Shown here: in pieces, positions 24,567 through 32,690 of the stretch
How positions within the stretch are numbered: the first letter of the stretch is position 1
Layout: each line of letters begins with the position of its first letter
Assembly: GCA_031253985.1 (NCBI GenBank)
Contig: JAIRVH010000185.1
Span: 124,001-188,000, forward strand
Length of the DNA stretch: 64,000 nt
Direction: 5' to 3'
Origin: Sphingobacterium sp.
Lineage (GTDB): Bacteria > Bacteroidota > Bacteroidia > Sphingobacteriales > Sphingobacteriaceae
The notes under the pieces: model-generated
The model's database searches: none
Told to the model about the DNA's origin: nothing
What the model saw: only the letters and a program-made list of their open reading frames with translations
Program-made: the position numbers and the translations under genes

Positions 24567-26420
24567 TTATCCTGTGGCGATATCAATCCAAGTAGTACCA
24601 TTCCAAAAAATTGGCTTATTAATCGTCGAATCATACCAATAAAGAATTCCAGCTGTAACGACAGGTCTATTTGCGGCTGTCGATGATTTATCATAACTTG
24701 ATTTAACAATTTCCCAACCATTAATTGTGGCTTTAAGTTCAAGATACTGTCCGATTTTACTTAAGGTCAGGGAGCTAACTTTCGCGCCATCAATAAGAAT
24801 GGATTCGCCAGATACTGGCACTACTACAACAGAATTGGAAATACTGCAATTGACCTGATATATATTTCCTTCAAAAGATACAAAGCTTGGCAACGGAACA
24901 GTCATTGGTGCAAGGACATTGATGATACCTCCTGATCCCCTTACTGAATTACCTACTGATAGTGCGGTATCCGTGTTATAAACTGGTTTTTTAGCGTATT
25001 TTATTAGGCCTTTAGCATCTTGTAAGACGGAATTGAATATTCCATATGCAAATGTTCGCCGATTATCCGTATCAATAGCTATATCATAATTCACAATTGC
25101 CTTTACCTGATTTGAAAAATAAACGTCTGAATATGTCTTAGCGACATCCCTTGTATCTCTTATGATTATTTTAGCTTCTATATTACCCACATCAAAAGTA
25201 GATCCCCCTCCTGCATATATATACATTCCATTTTGTTCTGTATTTAAAGTACTTCCGCTGCCGACATTTTCTACATAAGCATCAATGTTCAAAATTGGTG
25301 TTTTACTAACGTCAAAAGCCGAAATTGATATACCATTGCTTTTGGAATTAAATATTGCTCCATCGTATTTAAGGTATCCGCTAAGCTTATTATTCCAGGG
25401 ATGTCCGGACCCCTTGCCTCCAGCTGAAAATCCTATTCCGTCACTAAAAGACCTGTGATTTGAAACTAAAACATCGGCTGATTTCTTAGCGTTATTGACA
25501 TAACTTGCCAGCGCAAATAAAACACCACAACCAGTGCAGTTTTTAGTCGTTGGATTGATAACTTTAATATCCTTTAATAATTCAAATGTCCCCTCATTTG
25601 GTTCGATATCTATGCCTGCCTGAGGAGAGGTACCATTTACATTCTGACATAAAGGGTTGTACAAATAGATAGACTCTCCATTGATAACCGAGATGCCGTT
25701 TCTATAACTGCCGTCGGAGATTGTAGATTCCAATGTAACTCTATAAGGCATTTGCCCGTCGACATAACTGCCAATATAAAATCCATCGCCACCGCCCCCA
25801 CTTACTTTTAGCCCTTCAATTCTAAGGTTTGAGACATGGTTTATATTAACTATATGTCTCCATTCTCCAGTAGTGTAGGTATTCGGAGCAACCAACTCTG
25901 CACCATACCCTAATATGACCACGTTATCCAAACCTCCAGTTAACGTCAATTGCTTGTCCTGTTCATTTGGAAGTACAGTTATCAATTTAGACCCTGCTGT
26001 AATTATTAATGTAAAATCACTTTGGGTAAAGCTCAACGGAGAATGAAAGTATTTACCGTCAATAGTCAGCGTCCCCTGTACCCTGGATACATAGTTAATA
26101 GCTCGATCTATAAATATCTTGTTGTCCGTACCCGTAAAATTAACTTCATTCCCATCATTTACACCTCCAAAATGCTTCAAAGTAATTGTTTTCTTAAAAA
26201 ATTCAAGCTTAATGGTATCGACTTCAATAACGCTTCCTCCATCATCATTTAGGACTGTGGTACTCAGATAGTATACAATCGGCTCAGGAATATCGCCCTT
26301 TTCATAGTAGCCTAATAACTGCACACCTACATAACAGCCGCTCTGTAATAGCGTGATTTCACAAGTAGATAGACCTCGCATATCCGCCATCGTGTTCTTA
26401 ATTAAAAGTTGATTTGTCAT
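24567..26420 (-). CDS. Tailspike-like beta-helix protein B
   Basis: A 617-residue protein. It opens with the shared module (LIKNTMADMRGLSTCEITLL, GVQLLGYYEKGDIPEP, NDDGGSVI). A right-handed parallel beta-helix body follows, with many short Gly/Asn turns (VSGGGGDGFYIGSYVDG, SDGSYRNGISVINGESIYLY). The C-terminus reads GILYWYDSTINKPIFWNG then TTWIDIATG, the kind of YW-D-T-KPI-WNG-W motif found at the ends of many phage tail and tailspike proteins. No signal peptide is present. It probably binds or degrades a glycan. The gene is divergent from copy C with a 265-base shared upstream region. Confidence 0.72.
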   Translation of the reverse strand: MTNQLLIKNTMADMRGLSTCEITLLQSGCYVGVQLLGYYEKGDIPEPIVYYLSTTVLNDDGGSVIEVDTIKLEFFKKTITLKHFGGVNDGNEVNFTGTDNKIFIDRAINYVSRVQGTLTIDGKYFHSPLSFTQSDFTLIITAGSKLITVLPNEQDKQLTLTGGLDNVVILGYGAELVAPNTYTTGEWRHIVNINHVSNLRIEGLKVSGGGGDGFYIGSYVDGQMPYRVTLESTISDGSYRNGISVINGESIYLYNPLCQNVNGTSPQAGIDIEPNEGTFELLKDIKVINPTTKNCTGCGVLFALASYVNNAKKSADVLVSNHRSFSDGIGFSAGGKGSGHPWNNKLSGYLKYDGAIFNSKSNGISISAFDVSKTPILNIDAYVENVGSGSTLNTEQNGMYIYAGGGSTFDVGNIEAKIIIRDTRDVAKTYSDVYFSNQVKAIVNYDIAIDTDNRRTFAYGIFNSVLQDAKGLIKYAKKPVYNTDTALSVGNSVRGSGGIINVLAPMTVPLPSFVSFEGNIYQVNCSISNSVVVVPVSGESILIDGAKVSSLTLSKIGQYLELKATINGWEIVKSSYDKSSTAANRPVVTAGILYWYDSTINKPIFWNGTTWIDIATG

Positions 26421-26447
26421 TGTTTTCTCTTCTTTAAATATTTAAAG

Positions 26448-26518
26448 CAAAACTATGCGAGTGACGGTCGTTATCTTTGATAAAAACAGGGTATTTACGC
26501 GGTAATTGAGAAATACCG
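26448..26518 (-). promoter_or_regulatory. Promoter of beta-helix gene B with CGGTA inverted repeat
   Basis: On the minus strand, TAGTTTTG (26455-26448) is a -7 element upstream of the ATG at 26420. CGGTA-N9-TACCG at 26500-26518, followed by GAAAAGT, is centred 57.5 bases from the -7 box, as in genes A and D. The outermost five bases of each arm are kept, the sixth is not. Confidence 0.7.
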
Positions 26519-26548
26519 AAAAGTCTGTAATTTTAAATTGTTAAAAGA

Positions 26549-26563
26549 ACCGGATATATCGGT
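26549..26563 (+). promoter_or_regulatory. ACCG-N7-CGGT inverted repeat before beta-helix gene C
   Basis: ACCG at 26549-26552 and CGGT at 26560-26563 face each other across GATATAT. The half-sites are those of the A, B and D promoters, but in the opposite orientation. A weak -7-like TAGTTTAG lies at 26618-26625. It may bind the same regulator to control gene C; this is weaker than the other three cases. Confidence 0.35.
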
Positions 26564-26685
26564 TAATTAAAATTTACCACAATTTAATATAGATTGTTTC
26601 ACACTAAAATAGTATTTTAGTTTAGGTGATATTAACCAAAAGCCAGGCGATCCCTGCTAAAACATACTGGATTTATACTTAAAAA

Positions 26686-28554
26686 ATGGAACAAGACTAC
26701 GAGATCAAGGAATATGATGATGGAACTGTTATTTTATATTCGTCTAGGAACAACTTAAATATTCCAATAATCGGTAAGAATGCGCCGTTTAGCGCGGTGA
26801 AGGTAACTCAGTGGTATGACGGCTCTACGATGGATAATTCAAAGGCTGACGGTAAAATATATATCAAGTTTGAGGAACCCGGCCCCTATTTCGGTAGTTA
26901 CTTCAACGTAAATCTCCCTAATTTTGGAACCATATATCTTGAAAAGGAGACAATGATTGAGCTGCGGTCTATATCCGCCGTAGAAGTATTATTACTCAAA
27001 ATGGGATATTTTAAAGGTATAAAACTAAACGGATATTATGCCAGTGGTGATATGGGGGAATCTATCCTATATAACATAAGTGAAACAACATTACCAGACA
27101 ATGGCGGCTCAATTATTGGAGTCGGGAGTCTAAAGTTTGAATATAAATATGTGGGAATTCTAAATCTTCTAACATTCGGCTGTAAGCCCGATGGTGTCTT
27201 CGATAATGGTGATATCATTCAAAAAGCGATTGACTATATTGCACCAAAGGGCGGCAGACTAATTTTTCCAAGTGGAAAAATCCTGACAACAAAAGGCTGG
27301 AATTTCTCATCTATTCGCCAGGTGTCAAATGCAGATGCCTTCGGCTTGGAAATATGTGGGTCAGGGATGAGTACCCAGATTATATTTACTCCAACAACGC
27401 AGCAAGTACTATTTGATTTCTTTACCGTTACTAAAGAAATCCAGGTAAATTTCTCAGGAATATTTGCTTACAATACAAATTCATTAGGATACGGTCTAAG
27501 GCTAGGTAGAATCGGCAGATATTCGACATTTTCAAATTTTAGACTTTATAACTTTGCTAGAGGCCATATCTATGCTTCATATAGTTATGGCTGCACTTTT
27601 AATAACTGTTATATAAGGAGTTGTAATTTTGAAGCCTTATACGTCGATGAATCTGTTTTAGGAAACAACGTGATTACGGAATTTAGGTTTAGGGACTGCT
27701 ATATTGATAACAATGGAAGAGGATTGCACACTGAAAGTTCTTCTAGATACTGCGTCAATTTATACAATTGCCAAGAATTTAAGTTTATAAGTACCGTTTT
27801 TGAAGGTAATTTTTCATTTGGTATTGTTATACGCGGCTACAGTGAATCTATCCAATTTATCGGCTGCAGAATGGAGGAAACAGAAGTAGCAACCATAATT
27901 CCTAGCGGTCATATAATGAGTATCCAAGCAAATGTTAAGAATATATTGTTCTTGGGAGGTGAATATACTTACAGAAATAAGGGGGTCACAGGCGACAAAA
28001 ACTATTCGTTTCTCTCTGCGATGACGACGGATCTTGTTATATTCAAAAATGCACAAATAATTGAAGCTAGCGACGTGAAGCCTACAAACTTTTTAGGTAA
28101 CACCCCTAACATCGGAAATGTATTTTTCGAAGATTGTACATTTGGCATGTCGAGCGCCTTAGATCCTGATTATAGAAAACCTATCATAAGTCCAAGACGT
28201 TTTTCAAAAAGACTTAAGAACGGTTACATTTGGGAGAATACAGGAAATATTTATTTTAAATCAACCTTTCCGCTCTCCGACGACGATGGGCAGGTAATTA
28301 ATTTGATTAAAAATGTCAAGAAACAGTCTTCGGGTTCTACAATAGTGAGTACTATTGGTGATTTTGATCTATATATACGAGATAACATCGACAGTACAAA
28401 ATTCCTATATGCGAAAGGCACCTATGACGGCATTAGCTCCCCCCTTATCAATGTTATCAATAGTAACGGAATAACTATCCAATCGACTGATGCCACTGGG
28501 TCAATTATCTTTTCGGGGACTTCTAATTTTACGGTACGAGCAATTACCATCTGA
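26686..28554 (+). CDS. Tailspike-like beta-helix protein C with extra N-terminal domain
   Basis: A 622-residue protein. Residues about 1-80 are an added domain not seen in the other copies (YEIKEYDDGTVILYSSRN, then AVKVTQWYDGSTMD). The shared module follows in diverged form at about 85-150 (METMIEL-like start, GIKLNGYYASGDMGES, DNGGSIIGVGSL). A pectate-lyase-3-like body begins LLTFGCKPDGVFDNGDIIQK and continues as a beta helix (YSYGCTFNNCYIRSCNFEAL). No signal peptide. It is the only one of the four on the plus strand and is divergent from copy B. Confidence 0.7.
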   Translation: MEQDYEIKEYDDGTVILYSSRNNLNIPIIGKNAPFSAVKVTQWYDGSTMDNSKADGKIYIKFEEPGPYFGSYFNVNLPNFGTIYLEKETMIELRSISAVEVLLLKMGYFKGIKLNGYYASGDMGESILYNISETTLPDNGGSIIGVGSLKFEYKYVGILNLLTFGCKPDGVFDNGDIIQKAIDYIAPKGGRLIFPSGKILTTKGWNFSSIRQVSNADAFGLEICGSGMSTQIIFTPTTQQVLFDFFTVTKEIQVNFSGIFAYNTNSLGYGLRLGRIGRYSTFSNFRLYNFARGHIYASYSYGCTFNNCYIRSCNFEALYVDESVLGNNVITEFRFRDCYIDNNGRGLHTESSSRYCVNLYNCQEFKFISTVFEGNFSFGIVIRGYSESIQFIGCRMEETEVATIIPSGHIMSIQANVKNILFLGGEYTYRNKGVTGDKNYSFLSAMTTDLVIFKNAQIIEASDVKPTNFLGNTPNIGNVFFEDCTFGMSSALDPDYRKPIISPRRFSKRLKNGYIWENTGNIYFKSTFPLSDDDGQVINLIKNVKKQSSGSTIVSTIGDFDLYIRDNIDSTKFLYAKGTYDGISSPLINVINSNGITIQSTDATGSIIFSGTSNFTVRAITI

Positions 28555-28608
28555 GTGAAATGGCTTTTACTACGTTTGCTTATTTGCAGAATATATCGTT
28601 GTATGAAG

Positions 28609-28639
28609 AAAGCTTCCCCTAATATCAGAAGGAAGCTTT
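28609..28639. terminator. Bidirectional terminator between beta-helix genes C and D
   Basis: AAAGCTTCC (28609-28617) and GGAAGCTTT (28631-28639) form a 9-bp perfect stem with T residues on both outer sides. It separates the convergent genes ending at 28554 and 28658. Confidence 0.75.
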
Positions 28640-28657
28640 TCCATTTCTCATCTACGA

Positions 28658-30688
28658 TTAGGCTTGTTGACCACTTGCCCTATCGGCAACTAATTTAGCA
28701 TTCAGCGAACCTCGGACTTCACTAGTTAAATTACGGAGCTCATTGTATTTTCCGATCAATGTGTTCAGATCAGTGGCCATTTGGGCTAATGTAGTCGCTA
28801 CTGACTCTGAAACTGTGTCAGGCAAAGGACTTGCTGAACCTGCTACTCCCGCCGACTTTTTCACTAGCCCCATTACGGTATTGTTGGCCTCCAAAGTAAT
28901 ATTTTGATCCAGCACCTTAACAGACGCTCCCGACTCATTGGAAATACGTTGAGCAAACTGTCCAATAAGTGTATTGTTTTTAATGTAAGTTTCGGACAGT
29001 GTCAACGAAGCCCTGATACCAATAGATAAGGCATTAGCTGATTGTAATATCGTATTATCCTCTACCACGATATTAGAACTGGCTGTAACGCCCGTAACGT
29101 AAATACAGGGACCATTGGTCCGACTGGAGGTATTGAAATTGTTAATAACATTCCCCCTCACTATACAATTGGACAACATCCCACTATTGGAGAAGAAGCC
29201 CATACTCAGGTTGGAACTGTAATTATCATATATGAACAAGTCGCTACAATTGCTATAATTATAAGCCATCACCGAGGTGCCTATTTGCTTATTAATGGTA
29301 TTGGAATAAATTTTAATCCCGGAACTATTACCAGCTGAGACCATGGCATGCATCAATGTGTCCACAGTATTGGCATGGACTGTGAGTCCCCGCACTTCGG
29401 TCTGACATAGCACAAAATGGAATGATCGCCAGGAGAAATTGGATGCGATAAGGACATCAGACACCGTATCAAGCTTAATTGACGTGATATCAAGACTGGT
29501 ATTAAATGTATTGCTACTTATATCAATAGCTCTTGCAGACCCGTAGCAATAGATAAATGTTGTAATCGGGGTTCCAGTAGATTCATAGAGGAAATGATTA
29601 TTTTTAATAGCGATGTTCTCCGTCAACATATCTTCTTTGAATCTTTCGGCATTAACCTTGACCAATGCACTTACGGTTGAGGCTTTTTGTTTGGTAACCT
29701 GAATCGTGTTATTATAAAAATTCACGTTCTTAATCTCTGTATTTGTCCGCATGCAATTGGCCTCGAATTCATGGCCAACATTGTTCAGAAAAGTATTGTC
29801 ATAAATATTGACATTAGACACGCGATTATTTTCATTCGGTTCGATGTTAAGTCCATCCATCGGGAATTTGCCCCTATTTATTCCCGTATTGCTGATCTTG
29901 GACTTCGAAATACTGATATTGCTTCCTTTCGTTACTGTGATACCCTGGCGTCCGTTACTGTCAACGACGACATGATTTACCGAAATATTACTGCTGCCAT
30001 TGTCCGCGGTTTTTTCACCGCCTACACATATCCCATCGCCCCAACAGTTCTCAATCGTAATGTCTTGGATACTGATATCGCTACAGCCATCGACAATATT
30101 TACGCCGTGTCCCCATTCCCCAGCCGTTCCGATATGTGTTGTATTGTCGCCCAATATTCGGCCTCTACCAAAAACACCACTATCAGTAACACCTGAAAAT
30201 AGAATAATTGCATACCGTGGATAATCATTAGCGCGGATAGCAATCGTAGCATTAAGTTCCAGATAAACATGCGACTTCATAAGGATACCGGGAGCAGAAT
30301 AGTTCGCAGGCAGGCTCAGGAGCACATCTTGACTGATTTCCACAACTTTTACGCTATGGGTTTGTGCATATGTTATGGCACGGTTGATTCTTTCGAGGCA
30401 ATCTGCGACAGCACCTATTGCTCCAAAATAACTAACGTCCACCCTATCACAAAATTCATGGTTGAGGCTAATTCCCCCTACTGTGATCAGGCTCCCGCCA
30501 TCATCTGCCCCTGGAACTGGAGTGCCTGCAACTAGATAATACCTTCTCGGTACCGGTGTATCGCCTTTTTCATAATAACCCAATAGCTGTACTCCGGCAT
30601 AGGTTCCGTTTTGCAATGCAGCGATTTCAGTAGAGTTTAACCTCCTCATCTCTTGCATCGTGTTCTTAATTAAAAATTGATTTGCCAT
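28658..30688 (-). CDS. Tailspike-like beta-helix protein D
   Basis: A 676-residue protein. The shared module (LIKNTMQEMRRLNSTEIAAL, GVQLLGYYEKGDTPVP, ADDGGSLITV) is nearly identical to that of copy A. The body is a long right-handed beta helix with regular Asn-rich turns (IQDITIENCWGDGICVG, NTFLNNVGHEFEAN, VYDNYSSNLS-like repeats). The C-terminal 60 residues are a helical, coiled-coil-like tail (ATTLAQMATDLNTLIGKYNE, then VRGSLNAKLVADR), as in phage tail-associated trimeric proteins. No signal peptide. It probably recognises a glycan. Confidence 0.72.
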   Translation of the reverse strand: MANQFLIKNTMQEMRRLNSTEIAALQNGTYAGVQLLGYYEKGDTPVPRRYYLVAGTPVPGADDGGSLITVGGISLNHEFCDRVDVSYFGAIGAVADCLERINRAITYAQTHSVKVVEISQDVLLSLPANYSAPGILMKSHVYLELNATIAIRANDYPRYAIILFSGVTDSGVFGRGRILGDNTTHIGTAGEWGHGVNIVDGCSDISIQDITIENCWGDGICVGGEKTADNGSSNISVNHVVVDSNGRQGITVTKGSNISISKSKISNTGINRGKFPMDGLNIEPNENNRVSNVNIYDNTFLNNVGHEFEANCMRTNTEIKNVNFYNNTIQVTKQKASTVSALVKVNAERFKEDMLTENIAIKNNHFLYESTGTPITTFIYCYGSARAIDISSNTFNTSLDITSIKLDTVSDVLIASNFSWRSFHFVLCQTEVRGLTVHANTVDTLMHAMVSAGNSSGIKIYSNTINKQIGTSVMAYNYSNCSDLFIYDNYSSNLSMGFFSNSGMLSNCIVRGNVINNFNTSSRTNGPCIYVTGVTASSNIVVEDNTILQSANALSIGIRASLTLSETYIKNNTLIGQFAQRISNESGASVKVLDQNITLEANNTVMGLVKKSAGVAGSASPLPDTVSESVATTLAQMATDLNTLIGKYNELRNLTSEVRGSLNAKLVADRASGQQA

Positions 30689-30712
30689 ATTCTTTTGTTT
30701 TTATGTATAGAG

Positions 30713-30783
30713 CAAAAGTATAGCTGCAGGCTGTGCTATCTAAGGAAAAGACGTTGTATATAAGCGGTATGTGGGAGATACCG
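30713..30783 (-). promoter_or_regulatory. Promoter of beta-helix gene D with CGGTAT inverted repeat
   Basis: On the minus strand, TACTTTTG (30720-30713) is a -7 element upstream of the ATG at 30688. CGGTAT-N7-ATACCG at 30765-30783, followed by GAAAAGT, is centred 57.5 bases from it, the same geometry as genes A and B. The leader between -7 and ATG is nearly identical to that of gene A. Confidence 0.7.
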
Positions 30784-30820
30784 AAAAGTGTAGTGTTCTG
30801 TTGAAGCAGAAACATATCTT

Positions 30821-30862
30821 ACAAAAAATGGGCTGTATTGAAAAAAGATGATACAACCCATT
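30821..30862 (-). terminator. Terminator at the outer end of the IS3 element
   Basis: AATGGGCTGTAT (30827-30838) and ATACAACCCATT (30851-30862) form a 12-bp stem with one G-T pair. On the minus strand it is followed by a T run (complement of 30822-30828). It lies just downstream of the transposase reading frame. Confidence 0.7.
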
Positions 30863-30887
30863 ATTGAACTATTAGTGTAATCTCACC

Positions 30888-32058
30888 CTAACTAGCTATG
30901 TCCAAAACTAAATAATTCCAATCAGATTTATTGTTATTATCTCGTTGGAAAGTTGGGAAATTCTCCTGTCTCCCATATTTCAATAAAAATTCTACAGGTG
31001 TAAGTTGTCCTAGCGAAGAATGTGGTCTAACATTATTATACATCCACGCCCAGGCATTAGCGTATTTTCTGATCGCATTAAGGTTTTCAAACATATAACT
31101 GTCCAACACATCCTGCCTGAACGTTCTGTTGAACCTTTCGATAAGACTATTTTGGGTAGGTTTACCTGGTTGGATATAACGCCATTCAATGCCGTTTTGA
31201 GAACACCATTGCTGTAAAACCTCGGCTAAAAACTCAGGCCGTTATCTGACCGTATGCTTTCAGGCTTTCCCCGCCATTCTACCAGCTTTTCTAATTCTTT
31301 GACCACCCTGGCTGCCGGAAGGCTGGTGTCAACTGTAATAGATAATGCTTCCCGATTAAAATCATCTATAATGTCCAATGTTCGGATGCTCTTCCCCGTA
31401 GATAATGTATCGTGCATAAAATCAAGACTCCATGTAATATTTGGCCCAATGGGACACAATAATGGAGCTTTTACTCGTGCCGGTAAACGTTTCTTGCGCT
31501 TGTTGCGTAGATTCAGCCGCATCGAGGTGTAAATACGATATACCCGCTTATGGTTCCACATAAACTGTAGCTTTCTTAAACGATGAAACATCATCCAGAA
31601 TCCCCAGGTACGATGGAGATCCGCAAGGATGGATAATTTCTCTATTACTTCACTGTCATCGCTGCGCTTGATAATAATAAACCGATGTACTGATATTAAA
31701 CAACATACATGCCTGACGAAGACTGGTTCCAAACTCCTCACGGGAGTAATCAACAAGCTCGCGCTTCTCGGCAGGCCCTAGAGCTTTTTTTCGATGACAT
31801 CTTTTAAAACTGTAATCTGCAGAGCTTGCTCGGCAACTATCTTTTTATATTGAGCCAGCTCGCGCTCCATATCCTTCATCTGTTTGAGCTGAGATGCCTC
31901 CATACCGGAGTATTTACTTTTCCACGAATACAATGTTCCTTGATTGATGCCATGTTCACGGCAGATCTCTGATACCGATTGCCCCGACTCCTGGAATGAT
32001 AAGAACTTGATGATCTGTGAAATGGCTTGGAATTATCCAAATTACTCTTTTTCGTCAT
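30888..32058 (-). mobile_element. IS3-family insertion sequence, transposase broken by frameshifts
   Basis: OrfA is readable at about 31780-32030: FLSFQESGQSVSEICREHG then NQGTLYSWKSKYSG and a leucine zipper, but its ATG at 32058 is in another frame. OrfB begins DYSREEFGTSLRQACMLFN, stops after VYYYQAQR, and continues in another frame from about 31675. It breaks again near 31240, where the DDE-region motif RSDNG-PEF lacks one base. The last part (IERFNRTFRQDV onward) runs to 30888. The integrase core contains DFNREALSITVD. At least three frame changes make the transposase inactive unless there are sequence errors. The OrfA/OrfB layout suggests an IS407-like group. The exact ends and inverted repeats could not be fixed. 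Confidence 0.85.
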
Positions 32059-32089
32059 ATACTTTACAATTTAGTGTAAAGCTATTTCA

Positions 32090-32263
32090 GGACAAGACAA
32101 TTGGATATCAACCAATAAAAACATAATTCAAGAACATTTAAAAATTGTATTTAACAAACAAGATATTAATATACAAAATTTTGATATTGAGGGGAAATAT
32201 GAATACCCAGATTTATATATCATTGAGGAGGATATACAAATGCTTGTTAAACATCCAAATTGA
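32090..32263 (+). pseudogene. C-terminal gene fragment next to the IS3 element
   Basis: About 57 protein-like codons (WISTNKNIIQEHLKIVF, then NFDIEGKYEYPDLYI and EEDIQMLVKHP) end in TGA at 32261-32263. No start codon precedes them, and the IS3 end lies directly upstream. It looks like the tail of a gene cut by the insertion. The family was not recognised; the matching upstream half is not visible on the other side of the element. Confidence 0.5.
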
Positions 32264-32285
32264 AAAAGACCTTCACACTTACCTT

Positions 32286-32456
32286 TTAGCCATTGACCAC
32301 TCTGTCAATGGCATTTTTTATATCATTGCCAATCAATACATATTTTGAGAAGCCAAACCCCGATAGTTTATTGATAATTTTTTCATCATCCGTGACGCTG
32401 TGAGCAATTAATTTCAAAGTAGGGTATTTACTTCTTAACTTCCCATAATTGCTGCA
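32286..32456 (-). pseudogene. Response-regulator receiver-domain fragment
   Basis: On the minus strand about 56 codons read YGKLRSKYPTLKLIAHSVTD, then EKIINKLSGFGFSKYVLIG and IKNAIDRVVNG before a stop. This resembles the second half of a receiver domain (beta4-alpha4-beta5-alpha5), with Ser in place of the usual Thr. The frame has a stop immediately upstream, where the IS21 remnant begins. The gene it came from is lost. Confidence 0.5.
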
Positions 32457-32459
32457 TTA

Positions 32460-32665
32460 TGCCTTTATCGAAAAAACCAAGGTCGATTGGGGAAGATTCT
32501 ATTGCGGACGCTGTATTGGAGCGGATTGTACATACTTCACACCGGATTGAACTTAAGGGTGAAAGTCTAAGAAAAAAAGATAATATTGTCAGTATATTGT
32601 TAAAATCTCCAGATAACCAAAATCTGAGGGGTCAGTACCGCTGGAAAGGGGTCAATATCACCTGA
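32460..32665 (+). mobile_element. IS21-family remnant (istB end and terminal repeats)
   Basis: The frame reads GEDSIADAVLERIVHTSHRI then ELKGESLRKK, the C-terminus of the IS21 helper ATPase IstB. After it, GGGGTCA occurs at 32628-32634 and 32648-32654, each followed by a similar C-TGGAA or C-TGAA tail. Such repeated end sites are usual for IS21 elements. Everything upstream of the last part of istB is missing. Confidence 0.75.
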
Positions 32666-32690
32666 ATATGCATTAAGAAAATAATAATGC

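Noticed and set aside
31254..31532. Plus-strand frame within the IS3 element
   Set aside because: Antisense shadow of the transposase integrase core.
32145..32348. Plus-strand frame of 67 codons beside the IS elements
   Set aside because: Crosses the stop codon of one gene fragment and the tail of another on the opposite strand; no protein character.
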